Part shown: piece by piece, positions 1 through 7,082 of the stretch
Numbering within the stretch: the first letter of the stretch is position 1
Layout of the letters: every line of letters starts with the position of its first letter
NCBI GenBank assembly: GCA_025966255.1
Contig: JAOPVG010000374.1
Span: 1-15,577 of the forward strand
Reading direction: 5' to 3'
Source of the DNA: Jatrophihabitans sp.
GTDB lineage: Bacteria; Actinomycetota; Actinomycetes; Mycobacteriales; Jatrophihabitantaceae
Length of the DNA: 15,577 bases
Translations under genes and position numbers: made by a program
Notes under the pieces: model-generated
The model's database searches: none
What the model was told of the DNA's origin: nothing
Seen by the model: the letters and a program-made list of their open reading frames with translations, nothing else

Positions 1-152
1 AACAACAGCGTGTCCCCGGGCAGGAAGAACCCGACCAGCAGACCGCACTCGGCGAACAGGATCACCGCCAACACCAGCAGCGCCGCCGACCCCGACAGCA
101 GCGTGTCCGGACTGATCGGGTTCGCCAAGAGCGTCGAAGCGGTCAGGGTCAT
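1..152 (-). CDS. DedA-family (VTT/SNARE-associated domain) membrane protein, N-terminal fragment
   Basis: Only the first 50 complete codons lie in the window; the gene runs off the left edge. The translation begins MTLTASTLLANPISPDTLL and continues into a hydrophobic segment (about residues 20-44) ending in AECGLLVGFFLPGDTLL. This acidic-Cys-Gly plus F-L-P-G-D-T/S-L pattern is typical of the DedA N-terminus. DedA proteins are polytopic membrane proteins. Some (UptA, PopT types) were recently shown to translocate undecaprenyl phosphate back to the cytoplasmic face, and others affect cationic-peptide resistance and proton motive force. The start is the ATG at 152-150, 30 nt after the stop of the sensor kinase on the same strand, so co-transcription with the kinase is likely. 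No clear ribosome binding site precedes it. The family is well supported by the motif; the exact substrate is inference. Confidence 0.82.
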   Translation of the reverse strand, partial: MTLTASTLLANPISPDTLLSGSAALLVLAVILFAECGLLVGFFLPGDTLL

Positions 153-182
153 GATGTCGAAGATATGTGGGGCGGAAACGTT

Positions 183-1538
183 TCACCGCTGGTGCGGCCC
201 CGCGTTCAGGTCGGATTCAGGCTCGCGTCGCCCGCCGGCCGGCGTCAGCCGCGTCGCCCGCGTCGTCGCCTCGCTCGCGAGCACGAGGGAGAAGGTCGGC
301 GGGTCCGCCCGGCTGAGGACGAGCCGGGCACCCTCGGCTTCGGCCAGCCGGCGGGCGAAGGGCAGGCCGATGCCGTGCCCGTCCGAGCCCGGGCGGCGGC
401 GGAACAACTCAGGCGGTTCGATACCCAGCGGGGGCCCCTCGTCCTGGACGTCGACCGCGACCGCATTGCCCGTCCGGCGAACCACGACCGTGACGGCGCC
501 GCGGCCGTGGACGTTGGCGTTCGCGATCAGGACGTCCACGATCTGCGTCACGGCCGGCGGCGATATCGGCAGCGTCGCTGGTGCGCCGGCCTCGACGACG
601 AGCCGCAGCGGCCGACTGGCCGCGGCGAGCACGCCGTGCCATCGGCGCTCGACTCCGGACACGAGATCGTCGACCGCGACCACCCGTACGGCCGGCAGGT
701 CGCGGGCGAGCGTGATGACCTCCGTGATCGTGGCGTCGAGGCGATCGAGGGTCTCCAGCGCCCGTTCGACCGCCTCGCGCCGCTGCGCCCCGTCCGCCCC
801 ATAGGCGCCCTCGAGTTCGAGCCGAAGCCCGGTGAGTGGCGTGCGCAGTTGGTGCGACACCTCGGCCGAGAAGCGACGCTCGCGGGCGATCCTCGCCTCG
901 AGCTGACCGGTGCTGGCGTTCAACGTCGCGGCCAGGACGTCGATCTCCGGCACGTCTGAGGGGGCGGCCCGCGCCGTGAGATCCCCCTCACCGACCTGGC
1001 GGGCGACGTCGGTGAGCCGGTCGAGCGGCGCGGCGAGACGACGAGCGATCACCCGGGCGACCAGGCCGGCGAGCGCGACCGCCAGCAGGCCCATGGCCGC
1101 GAGCGCGAGCCACGCCATGATCGCCCGGTGATGTACCGGGCCGAGGCTCGCGGCGAGCACGACGGCGCCGGTCACCCGGTCGCCGTCTGACACCGGCGCG
1201 GCGACGGTGATAGCGGCGTCGGTGGTAGAGGTGGACTCCTGTCCCCGCAGGGCGGCCTGCACGGTGGGATCGGCCACCGCCGGCCCAGGCCCGGCCAACC
1301 GCTTCCCCGCTGCGTCGTACAGGGTGATGCTGGCCTCGCCCGGCCGCGGCAACGAGCGCGCCGCCGCGGCCGTGAGCTCACCGCGGACCAACGCGGCGGC
1401 CGAAGCGGCGGCCCGCTGGAGTTCCAAGCGCTCGTCGTTGAGGTAGCCGCGCGCCGCGAAGATGCCGAGAGGGATGGCGAAGAGCACGACGGCGAGCAGC
1501 GCCGCGCCCGCGGCAAGCAGCGTGATCCGCCGAAGCAT
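183..1538 (-). CDS. Sensor histidine kinase with HAMP domain (unpaired)
   Basis: A 451-residue membrane sensor kinase. It has a transmembrane segment at about 7-29, an extracytoplasmic sensor domain at about 30-137, a second transmembrane segment at about 138-162, and a HAMP linker at about 163-215. The H-box is RRFSAEVSHQLRTPL with the phospho-accepting histidine at 229. The N-box is VLIANANVHG (Asn 340) and the G2 box is GHGIGL near 387-392. The G1 box reads DEGPP rather than the usual DxGxG, so its second glycine is missing. The ATG at 1538 has a good GGGGAG ribosome binding site about 8 nt upstream. No response regulator is adjacent. The likely partner is the orphan regulator at 6361-7062, on the far side of the divergent ABC operon. 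The DedA-family gene follows 30 nt downstream. The C-terminus has a polar tail of about 30 residues after the ATPase domain. The large extracytoplasmic domain argues against a BceS-type intramembrane sensor. The signal sensed is unknown. Confidence 0.93.
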   Translation of the reverse strand: MLRRITLLAAGAALLAVVLFAIPLGIFAARGYLNDERLELQRAAASAAALVRGELTAAAARSLPRPGEASITLYDAAGKRLAGPGPAVADPTVQAALRGQESTSTTDAAITVAAPVSDGDRVTGAVVLAASLGPVHHRAIMAWLALAAMGLLAVALAGLVARVIARRLAAPLDRLTDVARQVGEGDLTARAAPSDVPEIDVLAATLNASTGQLEARIARERRFSAEVSHQLRTPLTGLRLELEGAYGADGAQRREAVERALETLDRLDATITEVITLARDLPAVRVVAVDDLVSGVERRWHGVLAAASRPLRLVVEAGAPATLPISPPAVTQIVDVLIANANVHGRGAVTVVVRRTGNAVAVDVQDEGPPLGIEPPELFRRRPGSDGHGIGLPFARRLAEAEGARLVLSRADPPTFSLVLASEATTRATRLTPAGGRREPESDLNAGPHQR

Positions 1539-1719
1539 CGATGCCTCTCCCCTGCCGAGCTGGTTGTCGAGGCAAGTCTGTCAGCGCCGCGCCGAGGTCG
1601 TCGCCGCGCCGCAATCTTTTGCCGTCCGCTAACCCGATGCGCTCCGGTGGCTGGCGGGGGCGTTCGTAGCGTCAATCCCAAGCTCGTCACCGTCAGCCAA
1701 CATCATCAGGAGTGCGCGA
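1539..1719. promoter_or_regulatory. Divergent intergenic control region (kinase / lipoprotein-ABC operon)
   Basis: This 181-bp spacer separates the start codons of the minus-strand kinase and the plus-strand lipoprotein-ABC operon, so it must hold both promoters. A perfect 10-bp direct repeat, CGCCGCGCCG, occurs at 1585-1594 and 1602-1611 (17-bp register). It is followed by the only A/T-rich patch, CAATCTTTT, at 1612-1620. AGGAG at 1708-1712 is a strong ribosome binding site 7 nt before the ATG at 1720. I see no confident -35/-10 pair on either strand. The direct repeat could be a response-regulator site, but short GC repeats arise easily by chance at this composition. Confidence 0.4.
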
Positions 1720-2346
1720 ATGCCCCGGAGTCGTCCCATCACGTTCGTTCTCGTCGCCACGCTGGCAGTGGGCCTCGCAGCGTGCAGTTCCAGTAGCAGG
1801 TCAGCTGGCCCGTCGGCCCCGAAGTCCCAGGGCACAACGACGACGGCGACCAGTTCCGGGGCGCCGCAGCTCGAGACCAAACAGCCCGGGGACATCCCGG
1901 ACAACCAGGCGTACGTGCCGTTCAAAGCGCCTAAGTTCACCGTGTCCGTGCCGGAAGGGTGGACCCAACAGGCGCAGGGTGCGGGGACGCACTTCACCGA
2001 CAAGTACAACAGCATCACAATCCAATCCGTCCCCGCCGCGAAGGCACCGACCGTCGCCTCGGCGCAGGCCACCGAATTGCCGACCATTCGTTCGCAGGCC
2101 GTCGCCTTCGTCGCCGGTGCCGTCAAGGCGGTGAGCCGCACGTCCGGGCCGGGCGTGCTCATCACGTACAAGGCGCAGTCCCCGGTCAACCCGGTCACCG
2201 GCAAGGTGGTGATCCAGGCCGTCGAGCGGTACGAGTTCTGGAAGAACGGAAACGAGGTCGTGCTGACCCTCGCCGCGCCGGTCGGCGCCGACAACGTCGA
2301 CCCGTGGCGCAAGGTCACCGATTCCTTCGCCTGGACCGGCAAGTGA
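1720..2346 (+). CDS. Secreted lipoprotein, first gene of the ABC exporter operon
   Basis: A 208-residue predicted lipoprotein. It has a short basic N-terminus (MPRSRP), a hydrophobic stretch at 7-18 and a lipobox LAAC with the lipidated Cys at 22. A Ser/Thr/Pro-rich linker follows (about 23-60), then a globular domain (about 65-208). That domain contains PKFTVSVPEGW near 71-81 and ends NVDPWRKVTDSFAW. This layout resembles the PsbP/LpqN-like small lipoproteins of actinomycetes, but that match is by eye and not certain. The ATG is supported by AGGAG 7 nt upstream. The stop TGA (2344-2346) overlaps the GTG start of the next gene by 4 nt, giving tight coupling to the ABC ATPase. A plausible role is a membrane-anchored accessory or ligand-binding subunit of the exporter, acting outside the membrane; its ligand is unknown. 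Confidence 0.85.
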   Translation: MPRSRPITFVLVATLAVGLAACSSSSRSAGPSAPKSQGTTTTATSSGAPQLETKQPGDIPDNQAYVPFKAPKFTVSVPEGWTQQAQGAGTHFTDKYNSITIQSVPAAKAPTVASAQATELPTIRSQAVAFVAGAVKAVSRTSGPGVLITYKAQSPVNPVTGKVVIQAVERYEFWKNGNEVVLTLAAPVGADNVDPWRKVTDSFAWTGK

Positions 2347-3005
2347 GCGCCGCCGTCGAGGCTGAGGCCCTACACCGGTTCTTTCATGCGGGCGACGAAG
2401 AGACGCAGGCCTTGCGTGGCGTGTCGATGGCGATCGAGCCCGGCGAGTTCATCGCCGTGACAGGGCCGTCCGGATCGGGGAAGTCGACGCTGCTGTCGTG
2501 CCTCGCCGGATTGGACGAGCCGGACGGCGGCACGGTGCGGATCAAGGGCGTCCGGATCACCCGCCGCCCGGAGCCGGAGCGAGCCCGCCTGCGCGCGCGC
2601 CTCGTCGGCATAGTGACGCAGAGCGGCAACCTGCTCGCGCACCTCACCGTCGCGCAGAACGTCGCGCTCGTCCGCCGGCTGGCCGGTGCGCGGCCGTCAC
2701 CCGCCCGCACGATGGAGTTGCTCGATTCGCTCGGGATCGCCGCCCGCGCCTCGGCCCGTCCCGACACGCTCTCCGGTGGTGAGACGGTGCGGGCCGGGCT
2801 CGCGGTGGCCTTGGCCAACGATCCGGCGATCCTGCTCGCCGACGAACCCACCGGCGAACTCGACGGTGTCACCGAGCATCAAGTGCTCACCCTGATGCGC
2901 GACCGCGCGCACGGCGGCACCGCAGTACTGGTCGCCAGCCACTCCGGCCTCGTGGCCGAGGCGGCTGACCGGATCGTCACCCTCGACAGTGGACGGATCG
3001 CATGA
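2343..3005 (+). CDS. ABC exporter ATPase 1 (MacB/LolD type)
   Basis: A 220-residue nucleotide-binding subunit of the MacB/LolD/FtsE class. It shows Walker A GPSGSGKST at 41-49, Q-loop Gln 93, Walker B ILLADEP at 163-169 with catalytic Glu 168, D-loop GELD and switch His 200 in ASHS. The ABC signature is LSGGE (143-147) instead of the usual LSGGQ. The start chosen is the GTG at 2343, which overlaps the lipoprotein stop (GTGA). The open frame extends upstream to 1959, but that part is antisense-frame noise inside the lipoprotein. The stop TGA (3003-3005) overlaps the next start (ATGA at 3002). It most likely energises the FtsX-type permease at 3724-6384, possibly as a heterodimer with the second ATPase. 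Confidence 0.92.
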   Translation: MSAAVEAEALHRFFHAGDEETQALRGVSMAIEPGEFIAVTGPSGSGKSTLLSCLAGLDEPDGGTVRIKGVRITRRPEPERARLRARLVGIVTQSGNLLAHLTVAQNVALVRRLAGARPSPARTMELLDSLGIAARASARPDTLSGGETVRAGLAVALANDPAILLADEPTGELDGVTEHQVLTLMRDRAHGGTAVLVASHSGLVAEAADRIVTLDSGRIA

Positions 3006-3727
3006 TGCCCAGATCTTCAGTGGAGTCGTCCTCGGCGGCTCGTTCCCCCCTGACCGCACAGGTGGTCGCCCGCTGCGTCGACGTGGGCCGCACCTACGGC
3101 ACCGGCGAGCGCGCCGTGGTGGCGCTCTACGGCACAACCTGCACGATCGAAGCTGGCGACCGGGTGGCCATCACCGGCCCGTCCGGGTCCGGGAAGTCGA
3201 CCCTGCTGCACCTGCTCAGCGGCCTCGAGACGCCGACGGTGGGCACGATCGAGTGGCCGGCGCTCGGCGGGAATCCCCGCGACGGCGCGCAGCGCGCCGG
3301 CCTCGTGTTCCAGGCCCCGAGCCTCATCCCCAGCCTGTCGGTCCTCGAGAACGTGGAGCTCCCGCTGCTGTTCGGCGGCGCGGCGCGCGACGACGCGCGC
3401 ACCCGGGCGCTCGAGGCTCTCGCGCTGCTGTCTCTCGACGGACTGCAGAACGATCTTCCCCAGGAGCTGTCCGGCGGCCAGGCCCAGCGGGTGGTGATCG
3501 CCCGCGTTCTCGCCGCGCGGCCGCAGCTCATCCTGGCCGACGAGCCGACCAGCAAACTCGATCGCGGCAACGCCGAACACGTCGCGCAGGTACTGCTCGA
3601 CGTGTGCGAAGAGATCGACGCCGCCCTCGTCGTCGCCACACACGATCCGGCCATCGCGCGCCGCCTCGATCACATCTGGCCGATGCGCGACGGACGGCTG
3701 CTCACGAAGGACGGAGACGCCGCATGA
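3002..3727 (+). CDS. ABC exporter ATPase 2 (MacB/LolD type)
   Basis: A 241-residue ABC ATPase. It has Walker A GPSGSGKST at 59-67, Q-loop Gln 104 (LVFQAPSLIP), canonical signature LSGGQ at 156-160, Walker B LILADEP at 176-182 with Glu 181, D-loop SKLD and switch His 214 (ATHD). All catalytic positions look intact. It is clearly different from the preceding ATPase, with which it is translationally coupled through ATGA. A second ATG at 3005 is an equally possible start. Its stop (3725-3727) overlaps the permease start in the same ATGA arrangement. Two distinct ATPases with one fused double-domain permease suggests a heterodimeric motor. The alternative is that one ATPase serves another, unseen permease. 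Confidence 0.92.
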   Translation: MMPRSSVESSSAARSPLTAQVVARCVDVGRTYGTGERAVVALYGTTCTIEAGDRVAITGPSGSGKSTLLHLLSGLETPTVGTIEWPALGGNPRDGAQRAGLVFQAPSLIPSLSVLENVELPLLFGGAARDDARTRALEALALLSLDGLQNDLPQELSGGQAQRVVIARVLAARPQLILADEPTSKLDRGNAEHVAQVLLDVCEEIDAALVVATHDPAIARRLDHIWPMRDGRLLTKDGDAA

Positions 3728-6384
3728 TCCGCATCTGGATGGCCGGACTGCTGCGCCGCCAGCCCGCCCGCCTGATCGGTGCGGCGGTGGGTATCGCGAT
3801 CGCGGTGGCCCTGCTGGCCAGCCTGGGCGCATTCCTCGCCCACGCCAAGGCCACGATGACGAGCCGGGCCGTGCGTTCGGTCAGCGTGGACTGGCAGGTG
3901 CAGGTGGCCCAGGGCGCCGATGCCAACAAGGTCGCCGGCCTCGTCGCGAAGACGCCCGGCGTGCGCGCCGTCCAATCGGTCGGCTTCACGCAGGTGCCCG
4001 GGTTCACGGCGACGACCAGCGGCAGCGTGCAGTCGACGGGCGGCGGTTTCGTCCTCGGCATTCCGCCCACCTACCGGGCGACCTTCCCCGGCGAAATCCG
4101 CACGCTCACCGGTGCCAGCAGTGGCGTCCTGGTCGCGCAGCAGACGGCGTCGAACCTGCACGCTGCACCGGGGAGCCAGATCACCATCCAGCGGCCGGGT
4201 CTGGCGCCGGTATCGGTCACCGTGGCCGGCGTCGTCGATCTGCCCCAGGTGGATTCGCTGTTCCAGAAGGTCGGTGCACCGCCGGGCTCACAGCTGTCGG
4301 CCCCGCCGGACAACATCGTGTTGCTGCCGTCGTCGCAATGGAACGCCTTCAGCACGCCGCTGCAAAAGGCCCGTCCGGACCTCGTGGCGACCCAGATCCA
4401 CACTCAGCTGAGCAATTCGCTGCCGAGCGACCCCGCGGCGGCCTTCGCCCAGGCGACCGGCGCGGCGCACAACCTCGAAGCGCGGAGCTCGGGCACGGCC
4501 ACGGTGGGCAACAACCTCGGCGCCGCGCTCGACGCGGCTCGAGGTGACGCCGCGTACGCGCAGGTGCTGTTCCTGTTCCTGGGGCTGCCCGGAGCGATCC
4601 TGGCCGGCTTGCTCACCGCCACGGTGGCCTCGTCCGGTGCCGCGCGGCGTCGGGGCGAGCAGGCTCTGCTGCGCATCCGCGGCGCGTCGGTGCGCCAGCT
4701 TCTTCGCCTCGCCGCGGTGGAAGCCGCGGTGATCGGCGTGGTGGGCTGCGTCGCCGGATTGGTGGTCGCGCTGATCGTCGGCAAGGTCGCCTTCGGCTCG
4801 GCGAGTTTCGGCGCCACCACTGCCTCCGCATTCGCGTGGAGCGGACTGGCCGTGGCCGTCGGGCTCGTCATCACTGCTGCCGCGATCCTCGTCCCGGCTC
4901 GGCGCGACGTGCGCGAGCAGACCGTGGCCGCTGGGCGGCAGGTGATCACCGCGTCCCGCCTCCCCTGGTGGGCCCGCTACGGGTTCGACGTGGCCGCCCT
5001 CATCGGGGCCGGTCTGGTCTTCACGACGACGAGCCGCAACGGTTACCAACTCGTCCTCGCCCCCGAGGGCGTGCCGACGATCTCGGTGTCCTACTGGGCG
5101 CTGGCCGGACCCGCCCTGCTGTGGCTCGGCGCCGGGCTGCTCGTCTGGCGCCTCGTCGACCTGCTGCTCGGCCGCGGCCGGCGCGTGACGTCGAAGCTGC
5201 TGCAACCCCTCGCAGGCCGGATCGCGCCGCTACTGGGGTCCAGCATGGCCCGCCAACGCCGACCGCTGGTCAAGGCGGCGACGCTGCTGGCGCTGGCCAT
5301 CGCGTTCGCGATCTCCACGGCGACGTTCGACGCCACCTACAAGGCACAGGCCGAGGCGGACGCCCAACTCACCAACGGCGCCGACGTCACCGTGACCGAG
5401 TCGCCCGGGGCCACCGTCGGCGCCTCCTTCGCGAAGCAACTCGCTTCGGTGCCCGGCGTGAAGGCCGTCGAGCCCGTCCAGCACCGCTACGCCTACGTCG
5501 GCGCTGACCTGCAGGACATGTACGGCGTCCAGCCCGCATCGATCCGGTCGGTCACCGCGCTCCAGGACGCCTACTTCATCGGCGGCAGTGCGGCGTCGAT
5601 GATGCACACCCTGGCCGCGAAACCGGACTCGATCCTGGTCAGCTCGGAGACGGTGAAGGACTACCAGCTGCATCTCGGCGACCTGCTCAACCTGCGTCTC
5701 GTCGACGGCCGCACGCACAAGCAGATCACTGTGCCGTTCCACTACGTCGGCATCGTGTCGGAGTTCCCGACGGCACCCAAGGACAGCTTCTTCCTGACGA
5801 ACGCGAGCTACGTCGCGCAGAAGACGGGCAACGCCTCCGTCGGCACGTTCCTGGTGAACACCGGCGGCTCGAACAGCGCCGCCGTGGCCGCCAGCGTGCG
5901 CAAGCTCGTCGGACCGACCGTCGCGGTGACCGACATCGCCACCGTGCGGGGCAAGGTCGGCTCCAGCCTCACGTCGGTCGATCTGTCCGGCCTCACCCGC
6001 GTGGAGCTCGCCTTCGCGCTCGTGCTCGCGGCCGCGGCAGGTGGGCTGGTGGTGGCGCTGGGCCTGGCCGAACGGCGTCGCAGCCTGGCGATCATGAGTG
6101 CGCTCGGGGCCCGGCGGCGGCATCTGCGGGCCGCGATCGCCGGCGAGACCAGCATCCTCGGCATCGCCGGGTTGATCGGTGGGGTCGTGCTCGGAGGCGA
6201 GCTCTCCACGATGCTGGTCAAGGTGCTCACCGGTGTCTTCGACCCGCCCCCGGCGGCGATCACCGTGCCGTGGGTCTACCTCGGTGGTCTGGCGGCGCTG
6301 ATCGTCGGCTGCCTGGTCGCGGTGACGGTCGGTACTCTGCGTCTCGCCGGTCGGTCGCTACTACCCACGATCCGGCGGCTCTAG
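3724..6384 (+). CDS. FtsX/MacB-type ABC transporter permease, two FtsX domains
   Basis: An 886-residue permease with internal duplication. The first half has a transmembrane anchor at about 17-38, an extracytoplasmic domain to about 275, and an FtsX domain with three helices at about 280-400. A middle segment has helices near 425-440 and 459-484. The second half has an anchor near 518-535, an extracytoplasmic domain, and a final FtsX domain at about 760-880. GAARRRGEQALLRIRGAS and AERRRSLAIMSALGARRRH are the cytoplasmic coupling elements typical of FtsX domains. The start is ATG 3724, overlapping the ATPase 2 stop; the open frame continues upstream to 2989 only as a shadow. This fold couples ATP hydrolysis to work outside the membrane, as in MacB, LolCDE or Bce-type transporters, including lipid, lipoprotein and antimicrobial-peptide handling. 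The substrate is not evident. The 3' end overlaps the convergent response regulator gene by 24 bp. Confidence 0.92.
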   Translation: MIRIWMAGLLRRQPARLIGAAVGIAIAVALLASLGAFLAHAKATMTSRAVRSVSVDWQVQVAQGADANKVAGLVAKTPGVRAVQSVGFTQVPGFTATTSGSVQSTGGGFVLGIPPTYRATFPGEIRTLTGASSGVLVAQQTASNLHAAPGSQITIQRPGLAPVSVTVAGVVDLPQVDSLFQKVGAPPGSQLSAPPDNIVLLPSSQWNAFSTPLQKARPDLVATQIHTQLSNSLPSDPAAAFAQATGAAHNLEARSSGTATVGNNLGAALDAARGDAAYAQVLFLFLGLPGAILAGLLTATVASSGAARRRGEQALLRIRGASVRQLLRLAAVEAAVIGVVGCVAGLVVALIVGKVAFGSASFGATTASAFAWSGLAVAVGLVITAAAILVPARRDVREQTVAAGRQVITASRLPWWARYGFDVAALIGAGLVFTTTSRNGYQLVLAPEGVPTISVSYWALAGPALLWLGAGLLVWRLVDLLLGRGRRVTSKLLQPLAGRIAPLLGSSMARQRRPLVKAATLLALAIAFAISTATFDATYKAQAEADAQLTNGADVTVTESPGATVGASFAKQLASVPGVKAVEPVQHRYAYVGADLQDMYGVQPASIRSVTALQDAYFIGGSAASMMHTLAAKPDSILVSSETVKDYQLHLGDLLNLRLVDGRTHKQITVPFHYVGIVSEFPTAPKDSFFLTNASYVAQKTGNASVGTFLVNTGGSNSAAVAASVRKLVGPTVAVTDIATVRGKVGSSLTSVDLSGLTRVELAFALVLAAAAGGLVVALGLAERRRSLAIMSALGARRRHLRAAIAGETSILGIAGLIGGVVLGGELSTMLVKVLTGVFDPPPAAITVPWVYLGGLAALIVGCLVAVTVGTLRLAGRSLLPTIRRL

Positions 6385-7062
6385 CCGGTAGCCGAAGCCG
6401 CGCAGGGTTGCGATCTCGGGGGCCTTCGGGCCTCCGAGATCGGCGGCTTGCTCCAGCTTGCGGCGCAGGGCGGCGACGTGCACGTCGAGCGTCTTCGTCG
6501 ATCCGCGCCAGTTGTCGTCCCACACGTCGGACATCAACGCGGTCCGGCTGATCGCCGTCGCCGGCTCGGCCGCCAGCCGGGCCAGCAGGTCGAACTCCTT
6601 GGCCCGCAGCTCGAGCTCATGCTCCCCCAGCCAGGCCCGCCGCGCCGACCCGTCGACCCGCAACTCCCCCACGATGTGCACGGCCGACGAGGCGCCCGCC
6701 GGCCCCCGGCGCAGGTGGGCGCGCAGCCGCGCCATCAACTCCGTGAGCCGGATGGGTTTGGTCAGGTAGTCGTCCGCGCCGGCCTCCAGGCCGACGACCA
6801 CGTCGATCTCGGCGTCGCGCGCGGTGAGGATCACGATCACGGTGCCCGGCAGCCGCTGCCGCACGGCGCGACACACGTCCACGCCGTCGAGATCGGGCAG
6901 GCCCAGATCCAGGATCACCAGATCGGCCGCCTCGCGCGAGACCGCTTCGAGGGCCTCGCCGCCCGAACGGCACCAGATCGTCCGGTAGCGGTTCGCGCGC
7001 AGGGCGTCGTCCAGTAACCGACCGATCGTCTCGTCGTCCTCGACGAGCAGGACCGATGCCAT
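6361..7062 (-). CDS. OmpR/PhoB-family response regulator (unpaired)
   Basis: A 233-residue DNA-binding response regulator. The receiver domain (about 3-115) has the acidic pair Asp 9-Asp 10, phospho-acceptor Asp 52 in LVILDLGLPD, Thr 80 and Lys 102 in LTKP. The C-terminal winged helix (about 130-230) ends in ATLRGFGYRL. I start it at ATG 7062 (MASVLLVEDDE). The frame is open 39 bases further upstream, but those codons overlap the end of uppP and precede the conserved beta strand. It lies 20 nt after the uppP stop, so the two are probably co-transcribed. No kinase adjoins it, so the best partner is the orphan kinase at 183-1538, with the divergent ABC operon as a likely target. Its 3' end overlaps the permease gene by 24 bp and contains a strong hairpin (6411-6442). 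Confidence 0.92.
   Translation of the reverse strand: MASVLLVEDDETIGRLLDDALRANRYRTIWCRSGGEALEAVSREAADLVILDLGLPDLDGVDVCRAVRQRLPGTVIVILTARDAEIDVVVGLEAGADDYLTKPIRLTELMARLRAHLRRGPAGASSAVHIVGELRVDGSARRAWLGEHELELRAKEFDLLARLAAEPATAISRTALMSDVWDDNWRGSTKTLDVHVAALRRKLEQAADLGGPKAPEIATLRGFGYRLEPPDRG
6411..6442 (+). terminator. UUCG-capped 14-bp hairpin, likely 3' end of the ABC operon transcript
   Basis: Bases 6411-6424 pair with 6429-6442 over 14 positions, closed by a TTCG loop (6425-6428) on a C-G pair: a cUUCGg tetraloop in RNA. The only non-Watson-Crick position is G6420 with T6433, a G-U wobble in the plus-strand RNA. In the minus-strand RNA this position becomes an A-C mismatch and the loop becomes CGAA, so the structure favours the plus transcript. 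It begins 26 nt after the permease stop. There is no T-run, which is usual for actinobacterial terminators. It lies wholly inside the coding sequence of the convergent response regulator. Confidence 0.6.
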
Positions 7063-7082
7063 CGTTGCGGACCCGTCCGGAG

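Noticed and set aside
165..959. A 264-residue plus-strand open frame antisense to the first kinase
   Set aside because: Arg/Ala/Gly-rich composition with no recognisable fold; it mirrors the codons of the kinase's catalytic domain.
1629..2342. A 237-residue minus-strand open frame opposite the lipoprotein gene
   Set aside because: Less Arg-rich than most shadow frames, so it was considered. However, the plus strand has a ribosome site, lipobox and coupled stop/start, and the antisense frame would extend into the divergent control region.
2989..3723. An upstream extension of the permease frame
   Set aside because: These codons overlap the complete second ATPase in another frame and are Arg-rich. 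The coupled ATGA start at 3724 followed by a membrane anchor is the better start.
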